A stretch of DNA of 64,000 nucleotides from Psococerastis gibbosa (GCA_963971405.1 OZ020487.1:43559039-43623038); one strand, 5' to 3'; numbered from the stretch's first letter, positions 31,130-43,529 are shown. Numbers and translations are program-made. The notes: generated by a model from the letters alone, not told the origin.

Positions 31130-31950
31130 GAAAAAGAACCGGTCCGAGTTTACTCGAACATGCTTTCCTATTTATCAATTAGTAGTTAGAGAAAATTAGT
31201 AATTTCGTGGTAATAATTTTCCTATGGCTAAATTTTCGATATCTGGGGGGGGGGGGGTTGTCTACCTGATGTCACTGGAGGTGAGGTAAATTCTAGATAG
31301 GTCAGACCAACACATTACCACACAGTAATAATGGCAGGGCACGCAATGCATTTGACCGTGAATTATCAATCATTTTTAAAAAAAAAAAATTTTCACCAAA
31401 ACCAAAGCGTTTTTTGCGAAAGCAACCTGTCCGGTTTCGTTACTCAATTTAACACCTCAAACATGACTGAAGGTAGAAATCAGCGATCGAAAGGTTTAGC
31501 AGATAAATTATTTTTTAGTCATTTTTCATGAAAATTTAGTTATATTTATTTTTTTTACCCCCAGAAGCAAACTATCAAGGGGCAAACGATCCCCCGCATT
31601 TTGTCAACATTAATAACGACTACAGTACATGTGAATTTAAAAGAAATCGTTGGGGCCGTTTTTGAGAAATAATTTTTTTAGACGTTTTTTAAGCGTTTTT
31701 TGAGAATAAACCCCCCCCCCCCAAATTCAGTTAGCCCAAAATAAAAATAAATGGTCCCGAGGTATGATTTTTGTGAACCTACATGCTGAATTTCATCAAA
31801 ATCGAATGAGTAGTTTGCCTGGAAATCGACGAACAGACAGACATTTCGTAAAAATCACTTTTTTGGGTTCCTGGGACCGTTGAAATCTTAGAATCGAAAA
31901 TTTCGACCATCACAAAGCTTTCCTTATGCTACGTATAAATTGGAAAGCAA
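31130..31950 (+). mobile_element. Family A repeat, copy 3
   Basis: Begins AGAACCGGTCCGAGTTTACT, contains the two GC-homopolymer runs of the family (31245-31257 G, 31711-31722 C) and ends with GTATAAATTGGAAAGCAAAA. Complete relative to copies 2 and 4. The 66-codon frame inside is not conserved between copies. Confidence 0.8.
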
Positions 31951-32001
31951 AAATCATGAAAGAATAAATAAGAACAAGATACGAACTTACGCAATAGTAA
32001 A

Positions 32002-32345
32002 GCCAACGGACATCCAACAATTGAATCCACCAGAACAGAGCCTGTTAAAAACTGCAGCAAACTGGGTAGTAGGGGAACATGGTGGGACATGATAACGTCT
32101 AAGGGCGTGTCCAGTCCTGGTCACCTCCGAATTAATTGTGTGACTTTACTATGTTCCCCAAGTGGTTCGCAGTCCTCTATAATCAGGAGGTCCACCCTGT
32201 CAGTCACCTCCCCTTCTCCCCGAGGTGACGAAGTCTTCCCTTAGGGAGCCTCAAGTTAAGAAATAGACTTCCCACCAGGCTGATAGGGTCACTTATAAAC
32301 GCAGAAATGCTGAAACCAGGCGTTGGAAAACAATGACAACAGCAG
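32002..32345 (+). mobile_element. SINE-1 copy c
   Basis: Starts GCCAACGGACATCCAACAAT (head diverged), continues through GGGGAACATGGTGGGACATG and CACCAGGCTGATAGGG to a degraded CAATGACAAC tail. The flanks GCAATAGTAA and GCAATAGAGA suggest an eroded duplication. Confidence 0.85.
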
Positions 32346-32639
32346 CAATAGAGAAAAAACTCCAATACTGTTTTTACCATTAATATAATTTAAGTTGAAG
32401 AGGCGACCTAGGACATCCGACAATACACCCACAGTGCCAAATGAATAATTATTCCACGTCGATTCGGATGAAACTAACGAGAAAGAGATGGACTTTAAGT
32501 CGAAAACAAAAAGCGATTCCAATTAATAAGACAATCTTATCGCAGGAAAGTCAAACGCAGGAAGCTTGAGCCGGCAAATCCTTTGCCAGCACAAGGAAAT
32601 AGCTCAATTAACTAACGAAAGCAGACGGGAAGCTGCGCC
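32346..32639. other. Nothing recognised
   Basis: Unassigned. The 77-codon minus-strand frame ending at 32289 runs partly through SINE-1. Confidence 0.35.
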
Positions 32640-33370
32640 CCTGATAAGGAAATATCATTGTTACAAACTAGAAAGAACGTTGGCATTAAATAATATTACC
32701 GTCAGTGCCAGGATAATTTGACGAAGCTTTTAAATTAATTTTTGGCGGGATAACATGATGAAAACACAATATGATCATACCGACATCTTTGTTTTCGGGC
32801 TTCTAACAACGACTGTTGCTCATAATAAGGAAATATAATTGTTTCAAAATGGAAAGAACCTTTCGATTAAGTAACTTTATCGTCATTATAATGTGTTAGA
32901 AAGACAATTGAAAAATGGGCAATGTAATGTTTTGTTTATTTACGAGTGAATGCGTGTCACTAGTGTTTCTTCTGATGTATATATCTGAATAGGCGGTGTT
33001 TTCACATACGTCAAACGTCAATGAGAAATATGGTTTTGACGTGGTGGCAGAATTTTTAGTATGTCTTTAATGTCTGCTAAACCTTCAATTTCACATTTCT
33101 CATTGACGATTGACGTATGTGGAAACACCCCAATACACGGTGGCGTGGTGCGAGCTATTATACAAATATGGTTGCCGAATGCCGGTCGTAGTACGCGAAG
33201 TGATGTTATTGTCGTTTTAACGGATTAAAAATTATACGCTTTTGCTCTGTTAATTAAAACTTCTACTTTCATTCGAACATAACGATTATAATGCAAGGAT
33301 ATTTAAATGTAGAACATTTGAACTCGGGTTTAAATTAATTTTCGTTGGGATACCATCCTCAAATAAATAA
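32640..33370. repeat. Decayed tandem repeat with period about 180 bp, interrupted by family Q
   Basis: ATAAGGAAATATCATTGTTA followed by AGAAAGAACGTT is at 32645. ATAAGGAAATATAATTGTTT followed by GGAAAGAACCTTT is at 32824. TTTAAATTAATTTTTGGCGG at 32730 is answered by TTTAAATTAATTTTCGTTGG near 33330. Unit order is broken by a family Q element at 32992. Confidence 0.55.
32992..33132. mobile_element. Family Q palindromic MITE, copy 2
   Basis: A 141-bp foldback element with GGCGGTGTTTTCACATACGT at the left and an inverted GGGTGTTTCCACATACG-type end at the right. ATA flanks both sides (32989-32991, 33133-33135). Carries the GACGTGGTGGCAG module. Nearly the reverse complement of copy 1. Confidence 0.85.
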
Positions 33371-34790
33371 TAATAATATGATGCTCCTTTTTTCCATTTA
33401 GAAAGTGCTGGACAGTAAGGCTTCAGGACCAGTCTCTTTCTCCAAATTATATCTCAATTGTGAGTAACTAAGCCACAATTTTTACTTTTTTAATGTTAAA
33501 TTTTTTAATTTCCAAAAGGAAATCCAAGGTGAAAGCAAAGAAATGCCGAGCATCGGAAAAACTCTCACAGCCGTCACAGCTGATAAAGAGTTCTTAACGA
33601 AATTTTAAATTCACCCAAAACCTAATCTAACTTTCAAAAATATATTTTATTGTCATAACGAAAATAAGAAGGAAGCATTAAGAAGTTTTTTTATTAAGGA
33701 TGAATTGAAGAGGTTTAATGAAAGTAAAGTTATTTGGCTTTTTTTACACTGGTATTCATTCCGCTTCCCCATCACCCCACAACCCTCTTTAATATGATGT
33801 AAGACCGTTTTTTTTTCTTTTCTTATTTTGGGGTACGTTTAAGTTTATGAACTTTCTGGCCAATTGTGCCCCTGCTGAGTACTACAATACTGGTTTTCCT
33901 CACACTTTTCTGGAAATGAAAAGCTAAAATTGACGCTTTTCAGGTTACACTTTTCTTAGCTCAAGTAGCTACGTCTCATCTAATCCAATCCAAATCCAAT
34001 CACACCAGTAAAGGTTTTTTTTTTGAGAGATATAGGCCCTCTAACATGATGAAGCAGTAGAATCCCGGCTGATCTGTATTCGATCTGTTTAGTAACTTAA
34101 CTTTTCTCATTAATGAACTGATTTTCAAATGCACTTTATTCAGGAACATGCTACCGTTACACTGATTGGCCTCAAAAAGAGATAAGCATATCAGGCATTG
34201 TAGTTATCTTAAAAATTTTAAACTTTGGCTTCGATACGCTTCAATTATACAATTCAAAATCATTAATAACTTCCAAATTGTGCGCAACGCAAACTCAAAG
34301 GGGCAACGCTGCCAACTTCTTGTCAATGCTGATGGAACTTCACAAATTTTCCCGAACAAGTCTGCAAAAACACTCTGCCCTTCACGTCTAACTCCCTTCA
34401 ACCCTTCCCTTCCTATTTCTCCCTTCAAAAGAATCCCAAGATTGATGATGTCTGTTGCAACTAATTCCTGGAGAAGAGCAGATCTTTTCGGAGATGAGCA
34501 GATCTCAACACTAGAGTTTGCATAAAAACCCCGCATACTTTAATATTTACAAAAATTCCCAACGGAAAATAAGTCAAATGAATGCGGATGCAATGGAAAA
34601 AAGTATGATATCAAAATAACTTAAAGTTAACTTTGATTTCCCGCTGTTTAAATAATGTACGAAGAAATTGAAATAATTTTGCAGTTCTCAAAACCGTTTT
34701 CGAGCAGTAAGTGTACTCGAGTATCGGGGAAAAGTTTGTAACCTCTTCCTGACAAGTTTGGGATACAAATTGCACAGAGTTTAGGGGGAA
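33371..34790. other. No gene recognised
   Basis: AT-rich. Contains a family K end (GATGAAGCAGTAGAATCCCG, 34050) and a half-copy of the 18.1-kb palindrome (CTTTGGCTTCGATACGCTTC, 34224). The 119-codon plus and 110-codon minus frames at 34166-34536 overlap the same bases and neither is recognisable. Confidence 0.4.
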
Positions 34791-35346
34791 ATGTTGCATG
34801 CAAAACTTTTTAACTCTTTGTTCATGTCCCCAGTGATGGTTCTATTGGAAATCCCGTTTTTTTCCTCTATATTGCCCTCCGGGAAGCAAGTTGTAAATAC
34901 AACATTGACAGGATTTTTAAACTCTGAAAGAGAGCGATATACTAGTAGTATCTATGTCTATGCAGAGAGATATCTCGAATTGCAAGTTATTCTAACTGGA
35001 CCATCCCTGCACGCCACAGAGGCACGCATTCATGCTGAGAAGGTGTCTGGCGCCATACTTAGACTAGGAGGTTTCGTACTAGGCGCAGGGATAATTTCTG
35101 AACTGAGAACCAGCAGGTATGCGTGAATACCAGTCTACTTTCGGAGATATGGAAGAGATAGTAGAACTCGGTAGAAAACTAAATCAACATCTTCTAGGAG
35201 AGGACGTGGAACTCATGCCTATGGTATTAGGAACATGGAGAACTTTTATATCACTGACTATAGAGCGAGCAGGCATGACTGTAAACCAATCTACCCGGGA
35301 GCCAGATACTTTCTGCAAAGTTCATTTTAAGAGTCTTAAGTCTTAA
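34791..35346 (+). CDS. Two overlapping open frames (111 and 75 codons), unrecognised
   Basis: The first frame runs 34791-35126 and contains RYTSSIYVYAERYLELQVIL and ATEARIHAEKVSGAILRLGG. The second (35119-35346) starts within the last codons of the first and reads EELGRKL-like acidic and Leu-rich sequence (EIVELGRKLNQHLLGEDVEL). Base composition is less AT-rich than the surroundings and the amino-acid make-up is balanced, which is unusual for chance frames here. No family is recognised. This may be a decayed mobile-element or host exon with a frameshift near 35120. Confidence 0.3.
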
Positions 35347-36562
35347 GAGCAGATGTATTTGGGGAGCATGAATGCAAAAGGCGATTTGACCCAAGAAAAT
35401 AACTTTTGAGCTGGTGGTATCACTGGAACCGTCGTATTGACTGCTACAAAAAATTTAATAAAAGGGTAAAGCGATCCCTATTTTACTATTATCAAAAAAT
35501 AATAATTAAAATATTACGGTACAGAAGCATTTAGATTTTAAACCTTTTTTGTCTCTCCTGCATTTGCAGTTACAGAAGTAACAAAGCGTGTTTTGCATAC
35601 ATGCTCCTCATTTCAACACAAAACAAAGCCATAAAACTGCACCTCGGAAAAAATTCATTGAAAAACATAAACAATCAGCGATATTGATAGCACTTATTTT
35701 GCATTCGCATTGGAGAAGCAGCCTGTAACTTGTTTGAATAATATATATTGCCGCTTCCCGTATTTGAGTTTTCTCTACTTATTCTCTTAGTTTTTGAATA
35801 ATTGAGAAGGCTGCTTCAACGAGCTTAATGTTACTTTTTAGCATTGACTTTTAAAAGACGATACTTTAGGAAAGTGCTTTTGAACATTAACCTATTGCCG
35901 GCATTCAACGGTATTACATCAAACAAAACGCAAACTCAAATGTCCCATGAAATATCGATCGTGCCGCCATAAATGAGGTGTCAAAAGATAGAAACAATAT
36001 GCTATACATAGTATACTAACATCGAGCGGCCACAGTTATTGAACTTGATTTGTAAAAAAATTACGTTGACTACAAAAGCACTAAATTAGTCCTTTTTTCT
36101 TTTCTTTTTAAATTTTAGGCGCGGGACTCTTTCGAGCATTCGCGCCGGTCGGTGTGTGTACGGAGGTGTTAGCTTATGTGATTTTTTTTGTAGTTTTCGT
36201 TTAGAATGGTTCTTTTGTCTATAGGTGTTTCATGACTGCAGTCTTGATAAGAAAGTTCAATGCTGCTGTGACCGGCTCAGCTTTGTCCCCAATTAAGCTT
36301 GGCAGAGTGTGCGGTTTTGGCAGCGAAAGTCTGACAACTTGTCCTGGTAGTATCAACTTAGTATGGCTCTTGGAGAGTTAACTCATGGGTAGTAGGTACA
36401 ATAAATAGCTAAAAACCTAATATATAAATGTGTGTTACAGCGGTTTCCATTCTGGGGAAAAAAAATTATCAGTCCCCTCCTATTGTTAAAAACAACATGG
36501 ATGCAATCTGATGCGGGGCCTGGTGTAGTTAGAGAAAGGGATATATATATAAATCGACTTTG
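35347..36562. other. No gene recognised
   Basis: 36110-36170 is a GC-richer patch (GGCGCGGGACTC, then GCGCCGGTCGG) that could be a promoter or an unrecognised repeat end. Nothing decisive. Confidence 0.35.
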
Positions 36563-36716
36563 ATGCCCAGGTGGTAGCGTGCTTGTACTTGGGCGAGTCT
36601 CTACACGCCATGCGATCGGAAACGTGTCGTAACTCAACACGGGTACTAACCTAGAGAGGCGGCTGAAGAGGCCAATCGGATACATTCATTAAATTGTATG
36701 TATGCGATTAACCATT
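36563..36716 (+). mobile_element. Family J, longest copy
   Basis: Reads GGTGGTAGCGTGCTTGTACT, then CTACACGCCATGCGATCGGA, CGTAACTCAACACGGGTACT, GAGGCGGCTGAAGAGGCCAA and a GTATGTATGCGATTAACC end. The first 20 bases resemble a tRNA D-arm or A-box, but no clear B-box follows, so a tRNA origin is only a suggestion. It defines the order of blocks for all other J copies. Confidence 0.65.
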
Positions 36717-37236
36717 TTAAAATATATATATATATTGTAAACATAAATAATTAGATTACTCGTGAATTCGTGGTATTTCATTTTATACTAACACAAGTGG
36801 GTTTCTTAGACAAAGTTAATTTCTTAACGATTATTTGGGTTTTACTAATTCGGGTTGTTATAACAAGTTTTTATAAAACTCCAAGTTTTTGTTATTTTTT
36901 GTTTATATTGTAAAATTGAAGAAGGGACTTCGAGCCAGTGTTCTTATTCTTAGTTGATTTTTAAACGGCAAAACCTTAACCCAAATACCTGTAACACACG
37001 TTCCGGTAGGTTCCGTCCGTGAATCTTATAATACAGTGCTGACTCATGAGCCGTCATCTGTAAGGATCATCCGGGATTAAGGCGTGCCTTTGACCGCAGT
37101 AAGCCCATCAGCAAATATTAATAGCTCAGCGTCGCGTCTTAAGATCCCGGTAGGAAGACTTAATAGGTATATCCCACAGCCTCCGAGGGGAATACTTCTC
37201 TATTATAGGGGCTCAAGTAAATAGGCCTGCGTGCGG

Positions 37237-38135
37237 TACGTCTTTAAATCTTAAATCTCTTCTTCTTCTGCTGCTTCTCCTTACTCTACTACAACTACTA
37301 CTACTACTTCTTCTTCTTCTACTACTACTTCTTTTCCTTCTTCTTCTGTGTCCTTCCTAGTGCTGGGGGTCTCCACAGGTCCATCTCTTATACTCCACTC
37401 GGTCTGTCATCATCACATTCATAAAAACTATTGTTTGAGGGGGTACGTCTTTAAAACTTAAATCTCTTCTTCTTCTGCTGCTTCTCCTTACTCTATTACT
37501 ACTTCTTTTCCTTCTTTTTCTGTGTACCTCCTAGTGCTGGGTGTCTCCACAGGTCCATTTCTTATGCTCCACTCGGTCTGTCGTCATCACATTCATAAAA
37601 ACTATTGTTTGAGTGGGTACGTCTTTAAAACTTAAATCTCTTCTTTTTCTGCTGCTTCTCCTTACTCTACTACTACTTCTTTTCCTTCTTCTTCTGTGTC
37701 CCTCTTAGTGCTGAGGGTCTCCACAGGTCCATCTCTTATACTCCACTCGGTCTGTCGTCATCACATTCATAAAAACTATTGTTTGAGGGGGTACGTCTTT
37801 AAAACTTAAATCTCTTCTTCTTCTGCTGCTTCTCCTTACTCTACTACTACTTCTTTTCCTTCTTCTTCTGTGTCCCTCCTAGTGCTGGGGGTCTCCACAG
37901 GTCCATCTCTTATACTCCACTCGGTCTGTCATCATCACATTCATAAAAACTATTGTTTGAGGGGGTGCGTCTTTAAAACATAAATTTCTTCTTCTTCTTA
38001 CTATTATTATTCTACTGCTTTTTCTTCTTCATCTACTTCTTTACCTTTTTCTTCTGTGTCCCTCTTAGTTCTAGGGGTCTCCTCAGGTCCATTTCTTATA
38101 CTCCACACGGTCTGTTATCAACACCTTCTAAAAAC
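37237..38135 (+). repeat. Tandem array, about five units of 174 bp, pyrimidine-rich
   Basis: TACGTCTTTAAA starts units at 37237, 37444, 37618 and 37792, and TGCGTCTTTAAA at 37966. Each unit holds a (CTT/CTA)n block, CCTCCTAGTGCTGGGGGTCT, CCACAGGTCCATCTCTTATA and ATTCATAAAAACTATTGTTT. The first unit is longer (207 bp) through expansion of its CTT/CTA block. The central units are nearly identical, implying recent homogenisation; the last unit is the most diverged. Confidence 0.9.
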
Positions 38136-39613
38136 CATGGTTTTCTTCATTTTGCCAGCTGTTGAATTCTTTCTTCGAGAATTGTCCTCAATCAGCCGAT
38201 GGGTCCATCATACCTGACCCTTCAGGAGCCTTATTTGAAGTCTCTTCAGTTCATTAGAATACGCCCCTGTGGCCCTGTAGTGAGTTAAGTAAATATATAT
38301 TCCCGAGTGGAGTGTCCGATCGTCTCATACTGAAACTTCTAAAAATCAGTAACAACATAGTACCAAATTTCCCTTAAAAATGTGAAAAAACAACAACAAA
38401 ATTCTCTTTGAGATCATAGAAGTAATCACGAATATGAACACCCCCCCCCCCTCCTCTCCCCATAAATACAGCACTAAGTAACGCGGAGAATCTTGTATAA
38501 GTTTCATTCCAATTTGCATAAAAAATTACTGCGCCAAGTATTATAAAATTGAAAGGGGAAAATTCAGGTATAGGAATATCGCGGACGATCTTTCAGCACC
38601 TTCAGTCACAATGAGGAATGGGAACAGATAAAATGAAATTTCCATTGAAAGAGGAAAATCGTGGGGGGGAAGTGGAGGGGGGAGGGCGTGAGATGAGGGG
38701 TGAAGGTCTCGCGACTTCAAGTACGAATTCAAACTCTCCCCATCAATGATATTTACTATGATAACTTTGTGACTGGATGGAAAATCACACTTTTTAAAAT
38801 GAAATAAAATAACTATTATTACTATATTTTTTTTTAGTAATACAGTACTTAGACAAATTTATTTTATTTTATTTACTATGACAAGTGACTGTGAGCGACT
38901 ATGAGAGAATATCACTGTTTATTGACACACTACTCTTTTATGCAGTTTACTAGTAATTGTCAGTGAGGGCTGCGAAAATTGATTTTTTTTCTCCATTAAA
39001 TGCGATTTTATTATGATGATTATTATAAATAAAATATATATAATGTGTTGCTAACAGACACAGTCCAAAAATGACAATATAAAACATAAAACAATAGCCG
39101 AGAAACAGCAGCAAGCAATACCAGTCATAGGTAGCGTGAATTAGTCGAATTCCCGGTAGATCTTAGGCTTTTATGAAGGAAAATAATTTAGAGGAAGAAG
39201 TAATTGCAATACTCAGCGGGGGGGGGGGGGCCAAAACAGGCTTAAGTGCATACGCCAAAACGTACCCCCCAAGAAGGGAAGGAAAGAAAAGAAAAATTTG
39301 TTATTCGAAAGTTTTGTCCCATCGAGAGTAAAGGTTGAGTTTTGAAACTTCAATCTTTGTCACTGCAACAAATAAGGTTCCCCCATTGGGAAATCTGGAA
39401 ACAAAAAAGAATTTATTGCACCAGCAAATTGCCATGATGGAAACCGTGCTCCTCAGCAATGTTTTCAAAAATACCACGAAGCTGTCTCGTTTCCAGACAA
39501 AAAAGAGTGACTGTATTACAGGAAAATGAGAAAAGCATGGACTTCGATCATTGTGCGATACTGTATACACGCCAATACACTGTTGCCGCGATACCCTGCT
39601 CGGTGTATGAAAT
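38136..39613. other. No gene recognised
   Basis: C run at 38441-38451 and G run at 39218-39230. The frames 38541-38732, 39301-39570 and 39335-39529 overlap on opposite strands and none is recognisable. Confidence 0.4.
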
Positions 39614-40011
39614 CAGGGCCAGTGTGTTCGCGAGGCCAGGAGCGAGATTCTGCGCGAGCCCCCCCCCCCCCATTTACGTTTACCGTTTGAACCTACCTAA
39701 AGGTAAAATTTTTAGAGGAGAACTCAAAAATCATACATTAACGATTAACTCTTTGTAATTATTGTATACCTATTAGGTAGAGTAGTAAATTTTAAAATTT
39801 TAATAAAAATCTCTTTTTTTGGAATATTTAATATTATTTAGATATTATATCTTATAAAGAATTAAAAAAATTTTAAACAGTAATGTTAATTATAAAATTA
39901 GTATTAATTTTTTATTTGGCAAAAAAAAATTGATTTTATCCATTGCTTATTGAGCCAGGCGCGAGGCCTGGAGCGGTCGCTCCATTGGCTCCACCGGTAG
40001 GGCTGGCCCTG
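39614..40011. mobile_element. hAT-like non-autonomous element with TATGAAAT duplication
   Basis: Starts CAGGGCCAGTGTGTTCGCGA and ends with inverted CAGGGCCAGCCCTACCGGTG. TATGAAAT flanks both sides exactly (39606-39613, 40012-40019). GC-rich ends surround an AT-rich core. No transposase frame in 398 bp. Confidence 0.9.
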
Positions 40012-40019
40012 TATGAAAT

Positions 40020-40734
40020 ATCATTGGTAAATTAATTGTATGGTAAATAATAAATGAATTATTTTGCGTAAAAACCGAACAAATTGACAACCCATAAAGG
40101 ATCAAGTTGAGAGGGTATTGACCTCTCCTGTTTGGTCATTTGATCAATAACGTCCGTGACACCGTATAAACCCACAGCCAGGCGAAGCTACATTTCTCCA
40201 TACGGAAACAAAATCATTTCTTCCCCCTTTTAATATCCACACAGCGGCAAAAACCAGGAGACGTGAGCTGACTGAATATCAGAGATAAGGAAGGTCAACT
40301 AACAGAAAACATGGACATGTAAGCGAACACAAAAACCGTCGTTAATTTAATGCAATGCTCGACAAAAAAAGAATGTGCGAAAAAATGGGTCAACCGAGGG
40401 GTCGCCCGCATGATCTCGATAACGGGGGTAAATACGGCGGTTTTGAAAGCAAGCCAATAAGCACTTCTCTAAAAAAGGGCTCTCAGAGGATCGTCCCAAC
40501 GACATTGCAAACGCTCCCCTATTTCGTACAACAGCCCATTCAGTTATACCTGAGATAGTGAGAAAATAATTAAATTGTTGATGGTATGACCATTGCTTAC
40601 ACCTTAAACAAGCCACTTGACAGCTTGGACACTTGGGTGTTGGGCAGTAAGTATATGGATTGCTTACGACGGTACAAGAATAGAGATAGTTAGCCTAAAC
40701 AAAACCTTGTAATTTAACAAGCGTTCTACGTGTT
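40020..40734. other. No gene recognised
   Basis: The 89- and 67-codon frames at 40347-40616 overlap antisense and are not recognised. Confidence 0.35.
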
Positions 40735-40815
40735 TGGTGGCGTGGTGGTAGCGTGCTTGTACATGTGTGAAAAATACACACCATGTGATGCCTGTAGTAA
40801 CTCAATCCTAGTAAT
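40735..40815 (+). mobile_element. Family J 5' fragment
   Basis: GGTGGCGTGGTGGTAGCGTG, then CTTGTACATG and CACACCATGTGATGCC and a GTAACTCAA block, i.e. the 5' half of the family only. It gives the longest version of the head. Confidence 0.65.
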
Positions 40816-40920
40816 CTATTGGTAAAAATTAATGACAATGATGTAATATTATATAACAAAGGGCTAGTTGAACTTACACAACCTGCTGTGTTCATAGTCA
40901 TTAGAGGCAGGACCTAACAG
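40816..40920. repeat. Family F repeat 2
   Basis: TGATGTAATATTATATAACA, AGGGCTAGTTGAACTTACAC and CATAGTCATTAGAGGCAGG align with 1507-1610. Confidence 0.6.
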
Positions 40921-41359
40921 ACATAGTAACAAGCCATGCAGCGCATAGAGGACAATATGATAGTTGTAACAATAAAATATAAAATACCCCCCCCCCCTCG
41001 TCGGTTAATTAGCAGGTACATGGCTTCAAGTATAAAAAGGACACTCTTCAAAAAAAAAAAGTTCGGTAAACCTCAAAGTGGAGCATTAAAAACCTGTTTG
41101 AAGACGAAGCTAATGGAGACTAAATCACCCTTGAGCCATAAAAATACAACTTCAAACGAGAAGATCCCTCCCCCCCCCCCAGCACTTTCTCCGCCCACGC
41201 ACTAACTCATTTTTCATTTTTTCCGTTAAAATGTGAACTCGGGTTGACAGTGTGGAAAATTGCATTTGGCCGGCCATTTGTGAAAAGGTCTCGTCAACAG
41301 TACTGTCAATTTATTTCACACCAGTTGGGCACAGGCTTGTTTTTCATATTATAGCGAGG
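40921..41359. other. No gene recognised
   Basis: C runs at 40987-40997 and 41170-41180. The 89-codon frame across them is a low-complexity artefact. Confidence 0.4.
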
Positions 41360-41925
41360 GAAAAAAATTAAAAGCTTTTGAGAGGTGTTGCTATCGTCGA
41401 ATGCTGCGAATACCATGACAGAACCATGTCGCCGATGAGGAAGTTCTAACCGAATAAGCGAAATGAAAACTCAGGCTATACACGTATATTTCTGTAAGAA
41501 GAGCACGCTGGTTCGGAGATCTAAAAAAAAAAAATCGACTTTTTGTTCAATTAATAAGCCAATCTGGCGGAGTTAGGGCTATAAGCCCTTTCTTACACTC
41601 AACTAGGAAAGCCCGGGACCGCTTGCTTTACATGCCTTCCGAAGCATGGCCAGAAAATGTAGCAAGTGTGGGACTCGAAACAACAACCTTTCGGGTGAAA
41701 GTTGGAGTCCGTTCCACTACTCTACATGTCCTGATATCTACTGCGACATGATAACTTTGTCAGTTGCATGCTTGCATCATCGAAGGTACAAATAATATCT
41801 TCAGCAAGGGTGGAAAACTAGGAGGTCACAAACTATGTGGAGTTGAAGAGGGCATGCCAGAATCGCGAAGACTGCAGACGTAGCTTTAGAAGATTGCTGT
41901 CAAACCGCCATAATAATAACAAATA
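41360..41925 (+). mobile_element. LINE relic split by SINE-2
   Basis: Before the SINE, the plus strand reads AFERCCYRRMLRIP, a stop, QNHVADEEVL and, after two more stops, RRARWFGDL. After it comes a diverged IIEGT-like stretch and CQNREDCRRSFRRLLSNRHN. These match the FEMWCYRRMLRI, H-VTNE and C-terminal RE-WRR blocks of the other LINE relics. Multiple stops and small frameshifts mark it as old. Confidence 0.75.
41523..41733 (-). mobile_element. SINE-2 copy inside LINE relic
   Basis: The minus strand starts with the GGACATGTAGAGTAGTGGAA A-box region; the B-box TGTTTCGAGTCCC has one change. The tail has lost most AATA repeats and is A-rich. Younger than the surrounding LINE. Confidence 0.85.
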
Positions 41926-41974
41926 AATTTTTTGTAAATTATACAATACAATCCTAACATATGTATAGTGAGTA

Positions 41975-42025
41975 TAAGTATATATAAATTTCGACCATTA
42001 CAAAGCTATCTTTATACTAACATCT
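41975..42025 (+). repeat. Family A end fragment
   Basis: TATAAATTTCGACCATTACA, AGCTATCTTTATACTA and AATAGGAAAGCAA match the last 50 bp of family A. Confidence 0.6.
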
Positions 42026-43529
42026 AAATAGGAAAGCAACAAGATGTTGTGAAACCTTTTGCTGACTTTAGCACAAACCTACTTCAATGTTACCTTTACA
42101 CGTAAAAATTCATTGAAGCCATCAGCCGCATGATAATGACTGCGGTTGCACAGAAAGGATTCAGGAAGCTTACCTGGAAAAGAAAAAAATGCAGATTAGC
42201 CAAGGCTAGAAGCTGTAGGTCAGAAACAGTCCAATTGGGCTTTTTAGACGGTCCCTGGGCAACCTCGTTTTCCAGTACGCTCCTGAGCAATTTGCCACTA
42301 CGCACTAACACACAGCACATACAATGTACATTACACAAATATTTGTTTTTTATATTTAAAAAAAAAATTCAATGAATGTACCCAAACAACCTCTTCAGTC
42401 GCCTACAGTTATACAGTAGATACACAATGACAAACAACTCCGTGGGCGTGTAGGCAAGCCCAAGCTTGCAGTTGCCGCCAAAATAATTTGAAAAAGTCCA
42501 ATTAGGTCCAATAGTAGATAAATCCAGTTGGTACCGTTAACATTGGCCAGGCAAAATGGGTTGGCTCATTTTTTTATATAAGTTATAAAGATTCGGTCTT
42601 TTAAATCGGTACAGGAATATTTTATAAACCGTTTTATAAGGTGTTTTTGTTATAATTTTTCCATGAATTTGATAATTCTGCCGTCTATCAGTTCCATGGA
42701 AAAAACCTGCACCAAAACTAAAAGATCCCTCTTAGTAGTAGTATGAAATAGTCTTCTGCTTATTAAGCAGACTAAATCGCTGACATTCGACGGCCAGCTT
42801 CCCTTTAAAAAGATTTTTATGTCAATACAACCGAGAAATTGATCAATTAGCTCTCACTCCCAAGATGTTTTCAAAAAAATTGGGAACACTCTCCTAAATG
42901 GCCCGACTCGACAGTACAGATAGTTTTAGTGAATTAATACCAATAACACAATATATAGACAATAAATAAATTGCAGTTTTGAAAATATATCAAAACATAT
43001 AACGGGAAAGACAATAAGTAAGAAAGAAACGGGGCAACGAATCGGGTCGGAGAATTTAAAATAAACGAAAAACTCGAGCACCGCTAGAGGGTTCAGTTTA
43101 TTGAAATATTGAAAAATATGTGAGCAATACATTTTATTTTTCAGATATAACGCTGGAGATAAATGGGCAATGATGTTTCAATTGGGTTGAACGAATTCGT
43201 ATTTGACAAAAATTGGCTCAATCCACTTCATTTCAGAGATACCAATTTAAGAAACAATAATTTCAGCACAATATAATGCAAAACATTATAATGAAGCTGT
43301 TTAAGAAAAAAATGTAATAATAATAATAATAGCCTTATATTTACGGGGCGAAAATTAAGACTAGAAAGTCTTTTACTGTCTAACACACGCCCAAAAAAAC
43401 AATACAATTTCCGTAATACATAGACAACAAAACAAAAAACTATTAAATTAAACAATCTTTCAATAAATTTACACTATATATTATAGGAGAGATGGAATAA
43501 GCATTTTTTTTAAATCGCGGGACCACCTG
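42026..43529. other. No gene recognised; family J remnant
   Basis: 42371-42412 carries the inverse of the family J GCGACTGAAGAGGTT-TTCATT segment. The overlapping 80/81-codon frames at 42096-42375 are antisense to each other and unrecognised. The rest is AT-rich without features. Confidence 0.4.

Noticed and set aside
37237-38135. CRISPR array
   Set aside because: The unit is 174 bp of contiguous tandem repeat without spacers, in a eukaryotic context.
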